From positions 124,001 through 188,000 of the forward strand of contig NZ_JAALFC010000001.1 in NCBI RefSeq assembly GCF_011058155.1: DNA of 64,000 nucleotides, read 5' to 3'. Positions within the stretch are counted from its first letter, which is position 1. Each line of letters opens with the position of its first letter. Positions 27,223-35,903 of this stretch are shown here, one piece after another. Both the position numbers and the translations under genes were made by a program. This DNA is from Litoribacterium kuwaitense (GTDB taxonomy: Bacteria > Bacillota > Bacilli > Bacillales > DSM-28697). A model generated the notes under the pieces. That model saw only the letters and a list, made by a program, of their open reading frames with translations. It was not told the DNA's origin and did no database searches.

Positions 27223-28050
27223 ATGCAGCTGGGACCCGTTTATTCTATTACAGGAGAAGTTTTTCATCCAGGTGTATCCATGCTTGAAGTCATGGAAGAG
27301 GCGCTCAAAGGTGGAGCTAATATTGTGCAGCTAAGAGATAAACATTCTTCTAAGCCAGTCGTTTATGAGAAAGCAAAGCAGCTAAAAAAGCTGTGTGATC
27401 AATATGATGTACCATTCATTATAAATGATTACATTGATATTGCTCTTGATGTGGATGCCACAGGGGTTCATCTCGGTCAGGACGATACACCGATTGAAGA
27501 AGCTAGAAGGCAGCTTGGTCCAGGTAAAGTGATCGGTATTTCAACTCACGGAATGGAGCAAGCTTTAGACGCACAAGCGAGAGGTGCGGATTATATTGGG
27601 GCAGGACCAGTCTACGAAACGAACACGAAAGAAGATGTTGTTGCGCCGGTAGGTCTTGAATATATTAAAGCGTTAAAAGAAAGTAATCTTCATATTCCGT
27701 TTGTTGCGATTGGTGGCATCAAGCTACACAATCTCCAAGAAGTCATCGAGGCAGGTGCAGCAAGCATTTGTATGGTGAGTGAAATCGTTGGGCATCAAGA
27801 TCCCGCCTATGTCGTTCGGAAGGCGCATGAGTTGTTAAAAACGCATAACAGCATTTCGGTTCAATTGAATGGTAAAACGACAACAACGAACGTAGAAACG
27901 GTAGAAGCGCTTGTTAAAGAAATTGGCATTGACCCTGGTCTCGTTGTTACAGAAGTGGATGGGCAGATTATTCAAGAGGAAGACAGACATTCTGTTCTTC
28001 TTCACGATGGTATGTCAATAGAAATGGTTCAGTTTGTCGGAGGAGGATAA
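27223..28050 (+). CDS. fused thiamine-phosphate synthase (ThiE/TenI-type) and sulfur carrier ThiS
   Basis: 275 aa. Residues 1 to about 208 are a ThiE/TenI TIM barrel: QLRDK (36-40), NDYIDIALDVDATGVHLGQDD, GPVYETNTKED, AIGGI. Residues about 211-275 are a complete ThiS ubiquitin-like domain ending VQFVGGG, whose C-terminal Gly-Gly is normally thiocarboxylated by ThiF. ThiE joins the pyrimidine and thiazole moieties; ThiS carries sulfur to ThiG. The fusion is in one frame with no homopolymer at the joint (about 27850). ATG 27223 follows AAAGGAGG. ThiE rather than TenI is suggested by QLRDK, but this is not certain. Confidence 0.88.
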   Translation: MQLGPVYSITGEVFHPGVSMLEVMEEALKGGANIVQLRDKHSSKPVVYEKAKQLKKLCDQYDVPFIINDYIDIALDVDATGVHLGQDDTPIEEARRQLGPGKVIGISTHGMEQALDAQARGADYIGAGPVYETNTKEDVVAPVGLEYIKALKESNLHIPFVAIGGIKLHNLQEVIEAGAASICMVSEIVGHQDPAYVVRKAHELLKTHNSISVQLNGKTTTTNVETVEALVKEIGIDPGLVVTEVDGQIIQEEDRHSVLLHDGMSIEMVQFVGGG

Positions 28051-28055
28051 GCTTA

Positions 28056-28826
28056 ATGAATCAATCATGGACGATTGGGGGGAAGACGCTCACTTCACGA
28101 ATTTTTCTTGGGACTGGGCGATTTCCGAACCCGTTTGTACAAAATGAAGCCATTGAAGCATCAGAAGCTAACGTGCTAACGTTTGCCGTTCGGCGTGTCA
28201 ATGTCGAAAATCCGCATGAAGATGCTATTTTACAACATTTAGATCGGCCGTTTGTCTACTTACCAAACACTTCTGGGGCGACAAATGCCGAAGAAGCGAT
28301 TCGAATCGCAAAATTAGCGAGAGCGAGCGGGCTAAGCGATTGGATCAAAGTAGAAATTAGCGTTCAAGACCGAACGTTAATGCCTGACCCGATTGAAACC
28401 CTGAAAGCGACAAGGATACTTGTTGAGGAAGGTTTTAAAGTCTTTCCTTATACGTCCGACGATCCTGTGCTTGCCCAACGATTAGAAGAAGCCGGGGCGA
28501 CAGCTGTTATGCCAGGTGGGTCACCGATAGGAACAGGCTTAGGGTTATTAAATCCATACAACCTACAGCAAATTTGTGAAACATTAACTGTTCCGGTCGT
28601 GATTGATGCTGGTATTGGCTCTGCTACAGATGCAACGTCAGCGATGGAGCTAGGCGCCAGTGCGGTGTTAATTAATACCGCAATTGCTCGCGCGCAAAAC
28701 CCGGCAGCAATGGCTACGGCGATGAAGCATGCAGTCATGGCTGGGTACACAGCAAGACGTGCGGGGCGGATTCCGAAAAAACAATATGCGACTGAGAGCA
28801 GTCCGATCCACGGTAGGCTTTCGTAA
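28056..28826 (+). CDS. thiG: thiazole synthase ThiG
   Basis: 256 aa. Forms the thiazole phosphate from DXP, dehydroglycine and ThiS thiocarboxylate. TIM barrel with LGTGRFPN near the N terminus, VKVEIS-type segment WIKVEISVQD (Schiff-base Lys), AVMPGGSPIGTGLG and IDAGIGSATDA phosphate sites, and the C-terminal AGRIPKK tail. It begins 5 bp after the ThiE-ThiS fusion gene, so the donor domain and the synthase are made side by side. DXP for this step comes from Dxs, encoded at the end of the window. Confidence 0.96.
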   Translation: MNQSWTIGGKTLTSRIFLGTGRFPNPFVQNEAIEASEANVLTFAVRRVNVENPHEDAILQHLDRPFVYLPNTSGATNAEEAIRIAKLARASGLSDWIKVEISVQDRTLMPDPIETLKATRILVEEGFKVFPYTSDDPVLAQRLEEAGATAVMPGGSPIGTGLGLLNPYNLQQICETLTVPVVIDAGIGSATDATSAMELGASAVLINTAIARAQNPAAMATAMKHAVMAGYTARRAGRIPKKQYATESSPIHGRLS

Positions 28827-28838
28827 AGGAGAGAGAAC

Positions 28839-29959
28839 ATGCCGCAGCAATCGATCAACATTGTAGGCGGAGGAGTCATCGGCCTTTCCATTGCTTTTGA
28901 AGCAAGACGACGAGGGTACGACGTCCGTATTTTTGAAAAATCCGCCTTTGGTGGTCAAGCATCCGGAGCGGCAGCTGGAATGCTGGCACCATATGCGGAG
29001 GTTGAAGAGGACCCAGATGATTTTTTTGTCTTATGTCAGGATAGTTTGCGTCTGTTCCCTGATTGGAAAGACGATATTCAATCCGTCAGCGAACAGCCAT
29101 TTGAATATACTGCTAGCGGCAGCTTAACGGTTTTTTTCATGAAGCCGATCAGCTGGCTGCTGAAACGACGATGGAATGGCAAAGTAGCTTTGGTGTTGAA
29201 GCAGAATGGTGGGACCATCATCTAGTGCAAAAAAAAGCGCCTGGACTTAGTAACAGAATTACCGGCGCCATTTATCGACCTGAGGAAGCGCATGTATATG
29301 CGCCACATTACGTGCAATCATTAAAGATCGCTTGTGAACGCATCGGTGTGCAATGCTTTGACCATACATTTGTTCAACCGGTGCAGGATCTTGAAGCAGG
29401 TCATGTAAAAGCCGGAGATCACGTGTATGAAGCGGATCAACTAATTATTTGTTCAGGTGCATGGGCAAAGGAATGGGAGGAAGCTTTAGCTATTGATATT
29501 CCCATTATGCCGATTCGAGGGCAAATTTGCGCCTATCAAGAGCCACCATATTCTCTGCCGTATATCGTGTTTTCAAGCCAAGGTTACCTCGTTCAAAAAG
29601 AGACAGGCGTCGTCGTCGCAGGAGCGACAGAGGATATTGCTGGATTTCAAACGAGTGTAACTGAGCAAGGCATTCAACGATTGCAACGGTGGGCACCAAA
29701 ATTAAAGCCTTCTCTGCAAGATGTAAAGCCCTTCCATCAATGGGCGGGATTACGACCAGCGACGAGAGACGGTTATCCGTTGATCGGTCGTGTAACGAAG
29801 AACCCGGCCGTTTTGTTAGCTTGTGGTCATTATCGAAACGGCATATTATTATCACCGGTGACCGCTAAGCTTGTTGCTGATCTACTGGAGGAAAAATCGG
29901 GCGTCAAAGAACGACTTCAATCGTTTGACCCGACCCGTTTTCAATTAAATGCTGTATAA
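28839..29959 (+). CDS. thiO: glycine oxidase ThiO (frameshifted in this sequence)
   Basis: FAD enzyme that oxidises glycine to dehydroglycine for thiazole synthesis. First frame: FAD motif VGGGVIGLSIAFEA (about residues 7-20) and GGQASGAAAGMLAPYAEVE. At the T7 tract 29131-29137 it leaves the homologous frame. One more T gives VFFHEADQLAAETTMEWQSS and joins the second part, which has the C-terminal HQWAGLRPATRDGYPLIG and GHYRNGILLSPVTA motifs. The restored length is about 373 aa. All cofactor and substrate regions are otherwise intact. Last gene of the TPP-controlled operon. Confidence 0.88.
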
Positions 29960-29960
29960 A

Positions 29961-30005
29961 AAAGCCGTTAACCCTTTGACGAATCGTCGGGTTAACGGCT
30001 TTCAT
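29961..30005. terminator. bidirectional terminator between thiO and yqgW
   Basis: Perfect 14-bp stem AAAGCCGTTAACCC / GGGTTAACGGCTTT between convergent genes. Confidence 0.9.
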
Positions 30006-30009
30006 TTCA

Positions 30010-30195
30010 TTAATAGGTTTGCGGACCATTAACAATAAGGCTGACGAGCGTGCTGACGGAAAACCATCCGAATACAGCGACCGTTGCTGCAGAGAAAGCA
30101 ACAGCAATAAAATTCTTTGCGGAAAACGATCGGAAGAATCCGAAGACACCAAGAATCGTAATGATCCCAAAGATAATGATGATACCCAAGATCAT
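30010..30195 (-). CDS. yqgW: DUF2759 small membrane protein YqgW
   Basis: 61 aa with two hydrophobic helices (about 2-20 and 29-54) and the DUF2759 feature AVFGWF. The reading frame is open further upstream, but family length supports a start here. The ATG at 30195 abuts GGGAGGG with almost no spacing; TTG at 30189 has better spacing and may be the true start. Function unknown. Position before yqgX matches B. subtilis. Confidence 0.75.
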   Translation of the reverse strand: MILGIIIIFGIITILGVFGFFRSFSAKNFIAVAFSAATVAVFGWFSVSTLVSLIVNGPQTY

Positions 30196-30659
30196 CCCTC
30201 CCTTTCTAAACAGTGCATTGCTTGACACGTTTTTTAGAGCCTGCAACACGAAGAGCATGAGCATCCGGAGATGTGTCATGGCTATAGAGCTTTCATTAAG
30301 TGGTTGTCTACATGCCATGATACAATCCATTCATTCATGGCGAAGCTTACATGCATGACATACATGACGAAACGCAAACAAATGCTATGTATTTAAGCCT
30401 CGCTAGATGAGAGATCAGCATACGCATAAGACATTCATGGACAACGAGGGAATGTCCCTTTGAGCTCATAATGATGCAATTCGATTCCTCGTTCGTGAAG
30501 GCATGCCAACGTTTTTTTATTATATATAGAACGCATACATCCCTGTCGGATATATTTTACTCTTTTTTGTATCATTTGTCGATAAGCATAAGGAAAATAT
30601 ATGCTACGATGATAGGGATGAATGATTAAACAAGCCATTTTATTTTTGGAGGGTATAAG
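30196..30659. other. intergenic region between divergent yqgW and yqgX
   Basis: About 460 bases with no supported gene. It should contain both divergent promoters. A weak pair TTGTCG (30576-30581) / TATGCT (30600-30605), 18 bp apart, could drive yqgX. An ORF of 78 aa on the minus strand overlapping yqgX is not credible. Confidence 0.45.
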
Positions 30660-31277
30660 ATGTCCTATCAAACATTGTCTTTAGGATTATTGGGGACCAA
30701 TGCGTATGTGCTGACGAAAGATAACACACATCTCATTATCGATCCCGGTGATGAACCAGAGCGTCTTTCTCAAGAGCTCTCAGGGGATGTTGCAGCGATT
30801 ATCCTGACTCATGCTCATTGGGATCATATTGGCGCAGTTCAGCCGATGCTTGAACAACATGAATCAATTCCTTTATATGTGCATGCTCATGAGGAGTCAT
30901 GGCTTTTTGATGCTGCTAAAAATGGGTCCGCAAAAATGGGTGTTCCTGAAGTTAGTATTCGCGAAGGTGCACCAATCCATACGTTAAAACAGGGGAAATT
31001 ATCTATCGGTCCATTTGATTTTCTCGTTTTAGAGACGCCAGGCCATTCACCTGGTAGCTGCTCATTTTATTGGGAAGAGGAAAATGTTGTTTTTGCAGGA
31101 GATGCTTTGTTTAAAGGAAGTGTCGGGCGCACCGATCTATACGGGGGAAATGGCGAGCAGCTCTTACAAAGTATTCAACAACAATTGCTCACTTTACCTA
31201 AACAAACTGTTGTCGCACCAGGACACGGGCCGCAGACGACAATTGAAGAAGAAATGACAACCAACCCTTTTTTATAA
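30660..31277 (+). CDS. yqgX: metallo-beta-lactamase-fold hydrolase YqgX (glyoxalase II-like)
   Basis: 205 aa. Binuclear metal motif THAHWDHIG (about residues 57-65), further ligand His in ETPGHSPGS, bridging Asp in VFAGDALFKGSVGRTDL, and C-terminal His in VVAPGHGP. This is the glyoxalase II / YcbL-type subgroup of hydroxyacyl-thiol hydrolases. The substrate is unproved; bacillithiol or other thiol esters are plausible in this group. GGAGGG lies 8 nt before the ATG. Own terminator. Confidence 0.92.
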   Translation: MSYQTLSLGLLGTNAYVLTKDNTHLIIDPGDEPERLSQELSGDVAAIILTHAHWDHIGAVQPMLEQHESIPLYVHAHEESWLFDAAKNGSAKMGVPEVSIREGAPIHTLKQGKLSIGPFDFLVLETPGHSPGSCSFYWEEENVVFAGDALFKGSVGRTDLYGGNGEQLLQSIQQQLLTLPKQTVVAPGHGPQTTIEEEMTTNPFL

Positions 31278-31280
31278 CGT

Positions 31281-31309
31281 AAAAAACCCCTTTAATAGAG
31301 GGGTTTTTT
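31281..31309. terminator. bidirectional terminator between yqgX and yqgY
   Basis: AAAAAACCCCT / AGGGGTTTTTT stem with a 7-nt loop between convergent genes. Confidence 0.92.
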
Positions 31310-31321
31310 CATAAAAGTGAA

Positions 31322-31561
31322 TTAATGTACGCCAGGTTGGAAAACAAACGTCGTGTAATATGTGAATCCGGCAAAAAACACTGTTAAGTACGCGCCGAAT
31401 ACATATATATACATGCGCTCAGACAATTTGAGATAACTTAAAAATACAAAAAAGGCGGTCTGGGCAAAGAAAATAAGTGCCATTGGCTTTAAGTCGCCAA
31501 GAAAGGCCATGATCGCAATAATTGCTGTCCAAAACCCAAGCACGCGGTACATCCGTTCCAT
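31322..31561 (-). CDS. yqgY: DUF2626 small membrane protein YqgY
   Basis: 79 aa with three hydrophobic segments (about 6-24, 27-43, 50-70) and the start MERMYRVLGFWTAIIA typical of DUF2626. AGGAGG lies 7 nt before the ATG; the open frame extends 12 codons further but without a ribosome site. Function unknown. Between yqgX and mgsR, as in B. subtilis. Confidence 0.85.
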   Translation of the reverse strand: MERMYRVLGFWTAIIAIMAFLGDLKPMALIFFAQTAFFVFLSYLKLSERMYIYVFGAYLTVFFAGFTYYTTFVFQPGVH

Positions 31562-31747
31562 ATGTATTCCTCCTCCTGCACACGAACATAAAAACATTCG
31601 ATATCATTATAATACAAAATGAACCGGTTGCAAAGCTAGAAAAGCCAAAAAGAGAGATAAGATAAGAAAACTTTGGAAAAAGAGGTTTGGGAAACATTTA
31701 ATTACGGGAAATGACAACAAGTAGATAGCCCAAAGGAGGATATGATC

Positions 31748-32148
31748 ATGGACGAACATACTCAAATTATTTTTTATACGTATCCAAGCTGTACTTCATG
31801 CCGTAAAACGAAAGCCTGGTTAAAAAAGCATAACATCCCTTTTGGGGAAAGGCATTTATTTCGAGAGACGCCGACGGTTGAGGAGCTTCGCCACATTTTA
31901 TCGTTAACAACTGAGGGAGTAGACGAAATATTAGCGACACGAAGTCAAACTTTCAAAAGATTGAATCAAGATGTAAACGATTTAAGTTTCTCAGAAATGA
32001 TTCGACTACTACATAAAGAACCAAAGCTGTTACGACGGCCAATCATTACAGATGGAAAAAAGCTTGTCGTTGGCTATAATCCTTCAGCGTTGAGGAATAT
32101 TTCCCAAAAAAAAAGAACGTCTGTCGGTTGCGAACTAATGCCAGCTAA
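31748..32148 (+). CDS. mgsR: Spx/MgsR-family regulator (3' end probably frameshifted)
   Basis: Thioredoxin-fold ArsC/Spx-family protein; MgsR modulates sigma-B-dependent stress genes through RNA polymerase. The redox pair CTSC is at about residues 15-18, followed by ERHLFRETPTVEELRHILSLT, EILATRSQTFK, LLRRPIITDGKKLVVGYNP. ATG 31748 is 7 nt after AGGAGG. As read, the frame runs on through the terminator and antisense to tRNA-Gln (stop 32287), which is not believable. In the A9 tract 32106-32114, one A more gives a stop at 32148 and one fewer gives 32138. Confidence 0.85.
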
Positions 32149-32167
32149 ACTGTATGATAATAAGCTA

Positions 32168-32208
32168 AAAGCTGGCTCAAACGCCTGTGCGCTAAAGCCA
32201 GCTTTTTT
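32168..32208. terminator. bidirectional terminator between mgsR and tRNA-Gln
   Basis: AAAGCTGGC / GCCAGCTTT stem with T6 on the plus side and T-rich on the minus side; lies between convergent transcription units. Confidence 0.85.
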
Positions 32209-32219
32209 AATGAGCAATA

Positions 32220-32291
32220 CTGGGCTAGCTGGATTCGAACCAGCGCATGACGGAGTCAAAGTCCGTTGCCTTACCGCTTGGCTATAGCCCA
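32220..32291 (-). tRNA. tRNA-Gln (TTG)
   Basis: 72-nt cloverleaf read on the minus strand: acceptor TGGGCTA / TAGCCCA, anticodon loop CTTTGAC giving TTG, T loop TTCGAAT, discriminator G. CCA is not encoded. A TATAAT -10 box lies upstream on the minus strand (about 32305-32311). Confidence 0.94.
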
Positions 32292-32417
32292 TCGCTTTCC
32301 CTTTAATTATACTTTCCAGATCATTTTTTTTATACACACTTTTTGCAGGAGAATGTATTTTGGTGTCGAATCTATATTTTGAAATCACTAAGAGGAGGTG
32401 TCATATTTATTAATGGA

Positions 32418-33410
32418 ATGGATGTGCTTATGCCTTTACTGAGAGAGGCTCAGCAAATGTCTGCGACGGACGTCCATTTTTTGCTTCAGCCGTCGTCAGA
32501 AAAAGTACAAGCTCAGTATCGTGCTCACGGCACAATATTCAACGGTTCACAGTTGTCATACGAGGCCTATCAAAGTCTGTTACGTCACTTGAAATTTTCA
32601 GCTTCCCTTGATATCGGGGAAGAAAGGCGACCACAAAGCGGTTCATATACGATCATGGTGAAATCTCAGCCGCTTGATCTTCGTATTTCCACGCTACCCG
32701 GAATCCCCTTAGAACATTTAACGATCCGCATACTCTCTTCAACCATTCTTCCCTTTGAAAAACTATCCATCTTCCCGACAGCACATCAACACATCCTTCC
32801 TTTGTTAAACGCTCCTCATGGGCTATTTTTATTGTGTGGTCCTACTGGAGCTGGCAAGACAACAACGCTATATGCCTTGCTGAAAACCATTCAAAAAACG
32901 ACAAAAAAACGTATTATTACGCTAGAGGATCCAGTCGAGCAACAAATCGAAGGCGTCGTACAATTACAAATCAATGAGGCTGCAGGCTTTCATTATGAAG
33001 AAGGGCTCAGGTCTGTGATGCGCCACGACCCAGATGTTATTGTCATCAGTGAAATTCGTGATGCTCTGACCGCGAAATGGGTCATACGTGCATCAATGAC
33101 TGGTCACCTCGTCTTAAGTACAATTCATGGGAGTCATCCATATTCTGCTGCACGGCGCTTTCTTGAATACGGCATTCAATTGCTTGACTTAGAAGAAAGT
33201 CTTCTCGGTATTTTGTCACAACGACTGGCAACTTTGGCTACTGCAAACCGTCTAATAAGCCGTCCGAGAGCAGCTGTGTTCGATTTAGCAATTGGTCAAG
33301 CGTGGAAACGCTCTGCAGCTGGTGAAGGACTAGCGAAAGAATTGCGTAAAGCTTACGCTTACGGATTTATTACAGAGAATGAATGGAGGAGGTGGTTCCC
33401 TTCTTCTTAA
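32418..33410 (+). CDS. comGA: competence pseudopilus ATPase ComGA
   Basis: GspE/PilB-type secretion ATPase on the inner face of the membrane; it powers pseudopilus assembly for DNA uptake. 330 aa. N-terminal region with SATDVHF and GEERRPQSGSY, Walker A GPTGAGKTTTLY (about 143-154), Asp box and Walker B VIVISEIRD, and the TGHLVLSTIHG histidine box. ATG 32418 is preceded at an unusual 19-nt distance by AGGAGG (32393-32398). The frame is open further upstream, so the true start may differ slightly. First of seven comG genes. Confidence 0.92.
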   Translation: MDVLMPLLREAQQMSATDVHFLLQPSSEKVQAQYRAHGTIFNGSQLSYEAYQSLLRHLKFSASLDIGEERRPQSGSYTIMVKSQPLDLRISTLPGIPLEHLTIRILSSTILPFEKLSIFPTAHQHILPLLNAPHGLFLLCGPTGAGKTTTLYALLKTIQKTTKKRIITLEDPVEQQIEGVVQLQINEAAGFHYEEGLRSVMRHDPDVIVISEIRDALTAKWVIRASMTGHLVLSTIHGSHPYSAARRFLEYGIQLLDLEESLLGILSQRLATLATANRLISRPRAAVFDLAIGQAWKRSAAGEGLAKELRKAYAYGFITENEWRRWFPSS

Positions 33411-34426
33411 AACGACAAAAGAAAACATGGCCATTAGCTATACAGGCACTTTTTTTAAGTAAAGCAGGTCATTTAATGGATAAGGGGTACTCGATGCAGG
33501 ATGCGTTAGTACACCTCCAAGCCTATTTTGGTCCAAAATATGAAAAAAGCTTTACGGAAATGCTGTTAAAGCTATCACAAGGGGTATCGTTTTCTGATGC
33601 TTTACATCACCTCGGCTTTCACGCGCACGTCCTTAGTTTTTTCAAAATGCCGCACTCGCAAAAAAGCTTCCCTGATCTGCTTAAACAATCCGGGGAGATG
33701 CTAGCTGGCTGGGCTACGTATCGCCATCAATTTTACCGTATCCTCCGCTACCCTATCATGATGACCATCGGCATGCTCTTGTTTCTTATTTGCTTAAAGA
33801 TATATATCCTCCCGTTGTTTCAAGGCATTACCCAGGAAAAATCGGCTTGGTTTGCCACCGCTCTTCCTGATGTGCTCCTCATCGTTATCCAAGTGTTGTT
33901 TATCGCTTTTCTCCTAACGGTGCTCCTCGTATTTAGCTTGCAAAGGTGGGCTTCACCGCACGTAAGAACAACGCTTTATTTACGTATCCCTTTAGTTAAG
34001 CAATGGTTGCGTTACTATTACACCTATTTTCTTTCCACTCAGCTTTCTACGCTATTTTCCTCTGGTTGTTCTGCCAAAGAAGCCTTTTCTCTCCTGTCCA
34101 AAACATCTAGCAGTGCGTTTTTAAAAATAGAAAGCCACCGTATCTATGATTGCCTTGAGTCGGGTGAGACGCTCATTGTTGCGATAAAAAAAAGCGACTG
34201 CTACGATCCTTCGCTTCCCGCCATCATTTCTATGGGGCAATTAAATAGTGATTTATCAAAACAGCTATTTGAGCTAGGCGAAAGCATGGCTTCACGGATG
34301 AATGACATGATGAAAAGTATTGTTCAACGCACTCAGCCTATCCTTTTGCTTACGCTAGGTTGCTTTATTTTTGTGCTTTTTCTGTCTGTTATGCTCCCTG
34401 TCTTTCAAATGATGTCTGATATATAG
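33383..34426 (+). CDS. comGB: competence pseudopilus membrane platform ComGB
   Basis: 347 aa, GspF/PilC type. Polytopic inner-membrane platform with two related cytoplasmic domains (about 20-120 and 215-315) and three membrane helices (about 125-150, 175-200, 322-342). MAS-like GEMLAGWATYRHQFYRILRYP precedes the first helix. It overlaps comGA by 28 bp. ATG at 33383 behind GAATGGAGG-type sequence. Confidence 0.92.
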   Translation: MEEVVPFFLKRQKKTWPLAIQALFLSKAGHLMDKGYSMQDALVHLQAYFGPKYEKSFTEMLLKLSQGVSFSDALHHLGFHAHVLSFFKMPHSQKSFPDLLKQSGEMLAGWATYRHQFYRILRYPIMMTIGMLLFLICLKIYILPLFQGITQEKSAWFATALPDVLLIVIQVLFIAFLLTVLLVFSLQRWASPHVRTTLYLRIPLVKQWLRYYYTYFLSTQLSTLFSSGCSAKEAFSLLSKTSSSAFLKIESHRIYDCLESGETLIVAIKKSDCYDPSLPAIISMGQLNSDLSKQLFELGESMASRMNDMMKSIVQRTQPILLLTLGCFIFVLFLSVMLPVFQMMSDI

Positions 34427-34453
34427 ATCTTCTTCCTGAAAGGAGTATTGTTC

Positions 34454-34756
34454 ATGAAAAGTGAAAGCGGATTTACACTCGTGGAAATGTTGATTGTTCT
34501 CGTGATTATTTCTATTCTAATTGTGCTCACCGTAGCAAACCTGTCCAAAAATAAAGAGGTTGCTGAAGCGAAGGAATGTGAGGCGTTAAAAAATATTATT
34601 GAGAATCAAATGAAAGTATATGAAATTGATCAAGATGCAGCTGTTGAAGATATTCAATTGCTTATCGAGGATGGTTACATTCAAACAAATACGTGTCGGA
34701 ATGGTATAACGTACACAATCGAAGGTGGGGAGGTCGTTGGTGATGGGTCTACTTAA
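34454..34756 (+). CDS. comGC: major pseudopilin ComGC
   Basis: 100 aa. Type IV prepilin N terminus SGFTLVEMLIVLVIISILIV, cleaved before the Phe by ComC and methylated. Two cysteines (KECEAL and TNTCRNG) could form the intramolecular disulfide known for ComGC. GAAAGGAG lies 9 nt before ATG 34454; a TTG two codons earlier is less likely. Overlaps comGD by 14 bp. Confidence 0.93.
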   Translation: MKSESGFTLVEMLIVLVIISILIVLTVANLSKNKEVAEAKECEALKNIIENQMKVYEIDQDAAVEDIQLLIEDGYIQTNTCRNGITYTIEGGEVVGDGST

Positions 34757-35177
34757 GCAAGATGAGGGGCATTCCCTTATCGAGCTTATGCTCGTCTTAT
34801 CGATCGTCTCTTCATTTGCTGTCATGATTGCTTGGCAAATGCCAATAGCGCAAGCAGCCAAAACAGATCGTTTTGTTCAACAATTTGTAACCCATCTAAG
34901 AGAGCTGCAATTGTCAAGTCAACAATTAAATACAGTAGGTATTTTTGAGCTTCGGGATCGTTCGTATACGATGAAATGGACGTGCTGTGCAAGTGAACGT
35001 CGAACGTATGATATCCCAGAAGGGGTCGATGTCGAGCCTATATCCATTGCTCCAACAACGTATTTCGGGCATGGCTCTCCTTATAAAGCAGGTTCATATC
35101 ATATTACAGATCGAAATAGGCTTATCAGGGTAAGTATTTCGGTTGGTACTGGAAGAGTGACCTATCGTGAGATCTGA
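34743..35177 (+). CDS. comGD: minor pseudopilin ComGD
   Basis: 144 aa. Prepilin-type N terminus EGHSLIELMLVLSIVSSF followed by a hydrophobic helix and a globular C-terminal part. In B. subtilis ComGD is a minor pseudopilin. GTGGGGAGG in the comGC tail serves as ribosome site for ATG 34743. Two adjacent cysteines occur at KWTCCASER. Confidence 0.88.
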   Translation: MGLLKQDEGHSLIELMLVLSIVSSFAVMIAWQMPIAQAAKTDRFVQQFVTHLRELQLSSQQLNTVGIFELRDRSYTMKWTCCASERRTYDIPEGVDVEPISIAPTTYFGHGSPYKAGSYHITDRNRLIRVSISVGTGRVTYREI

Positions 35178-35502
35178 GAGAGGTTCAATTGCGCTCGATG
35201 CGTTGTATGGTCTCGTCACAATGATGATGTTGATCAGTTTGCTCACACCAATGTCTGTTTATTTTCAAAAAGAAGAGAAGGAAATGAAAAGAACGCTGCT
35301 AAAGTATGAGCTTGCTGAGCTGTTGGCTTTAAAACATCGAAATGGGGAGATCGGTGGAGCACAAGGGGAGTATCGATATGATCAGTCCATTTTTTTATGG
35401 ACGAAACGAACGGTCGACGGCACAACAACGCTGTGTGTGACAGAGGACATAAGTGAGTCGACAGCGGAGTGTAAGTTGATGTACGAGGGGGGCGGTGGAT
35501 GA
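35167..35502 (+). CDS. comGE: minor pseudopilin ComGE
   Basis: 111 aa with a short N-terminal prepilin-like region RGSIALDALYGLVTMMMLIS and a polar C terminus holding two cysteines. Assigned by position between comGD and comGF and by the N-terminal helix; sequence similarity among ComGE proteins is low. GTG start overlapping comGD by 11 bp. Confidence 0.78.
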   Translation: MRSERGSIALDALYGLVTMMMLISLLTPMSVYFQKEEKEMKRTLLKYELAELLALKHRNGEIGGAQGEYRYDQSIFLWTKRTVDGTTTLCVTEDISESTAECKLMYEGGGG

Positions 35503-35903
35503 ACATCGTCAGCGTTTCTTATGGCTTGCTGTTTGCCTCCTTTGTTTTCATTATTACTGGCTGGTTGATTGCGTCACTTGAGTTACAGCCTGAAGCTGCG
35601 ATGGAAAGGCAGGAATTGTATCTGTTCGTTCGCGATCTGCAAAGAGAATATCAGATGTCTGCAAAAGCTGAAGTCCAGGGAGACGAGCTGCATCTAACAG
35701 TGAACGGTGAACGTGTGACCTACGAAAAATACAATGATATTTATCGTCGCCAAGTGAATGGACGAGGGCATGATGTCGTCTTACAAGATGTTAAAAATAT
35801 GTCTTTTCAGTTGTTGAAAGGAGGACTACTCGTCGCTATCCAATTTAAAAGTGGTCAAACCGTTTTAGAAACAATTCCGTCAATGGGGCAGCACGATGGC
35901 TAA
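35499..35903 (+). CDS. comGF: minor pseudopilin ComGF
   Basis: 134 aa. N-terminal hydrophobic helix (about 6-27) and a beta-rich C terminus (ELHLTVNGERVTYEKYNDIYRRQVNG) typical of ComGF. Overlaps comGE by 4 bp (ATGA) and comGG by 8 bp, so translation is tightly coupled. Confidence 0.85.
   Translation: MNIVSVSYGLLFASFVFIITGWLIASLELQPEAAMERQELYLFVRDLQREYQMSAKAEVQGDELHLTVNGERVTYEKYNDIYRRQVNGRGHDVVLQDVKNMSFQLLKGGLLVAIQFKSGQTVLETIPSMGQHDG

Noticed and set aside
27223-28050. ThiE-ThiS fusion as an assembly artefact
   Set aside because: Both domains are complete, in one frame, and no homopolymer occurs at the joint, unlike the broken genes elsewhere.
30435-30671. 78-aa open frame on the minus strand overlapping the yqgX start
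   Set aside because: Covers the expected yqgX promoter and ribosome site; no protein-like pattern.
32220-32388. Minus-strand open frame across tRNA-Gln (32074-32388)
   Set aside because: The region is a well-formed tRNA; the frame is an accident of its sequence.
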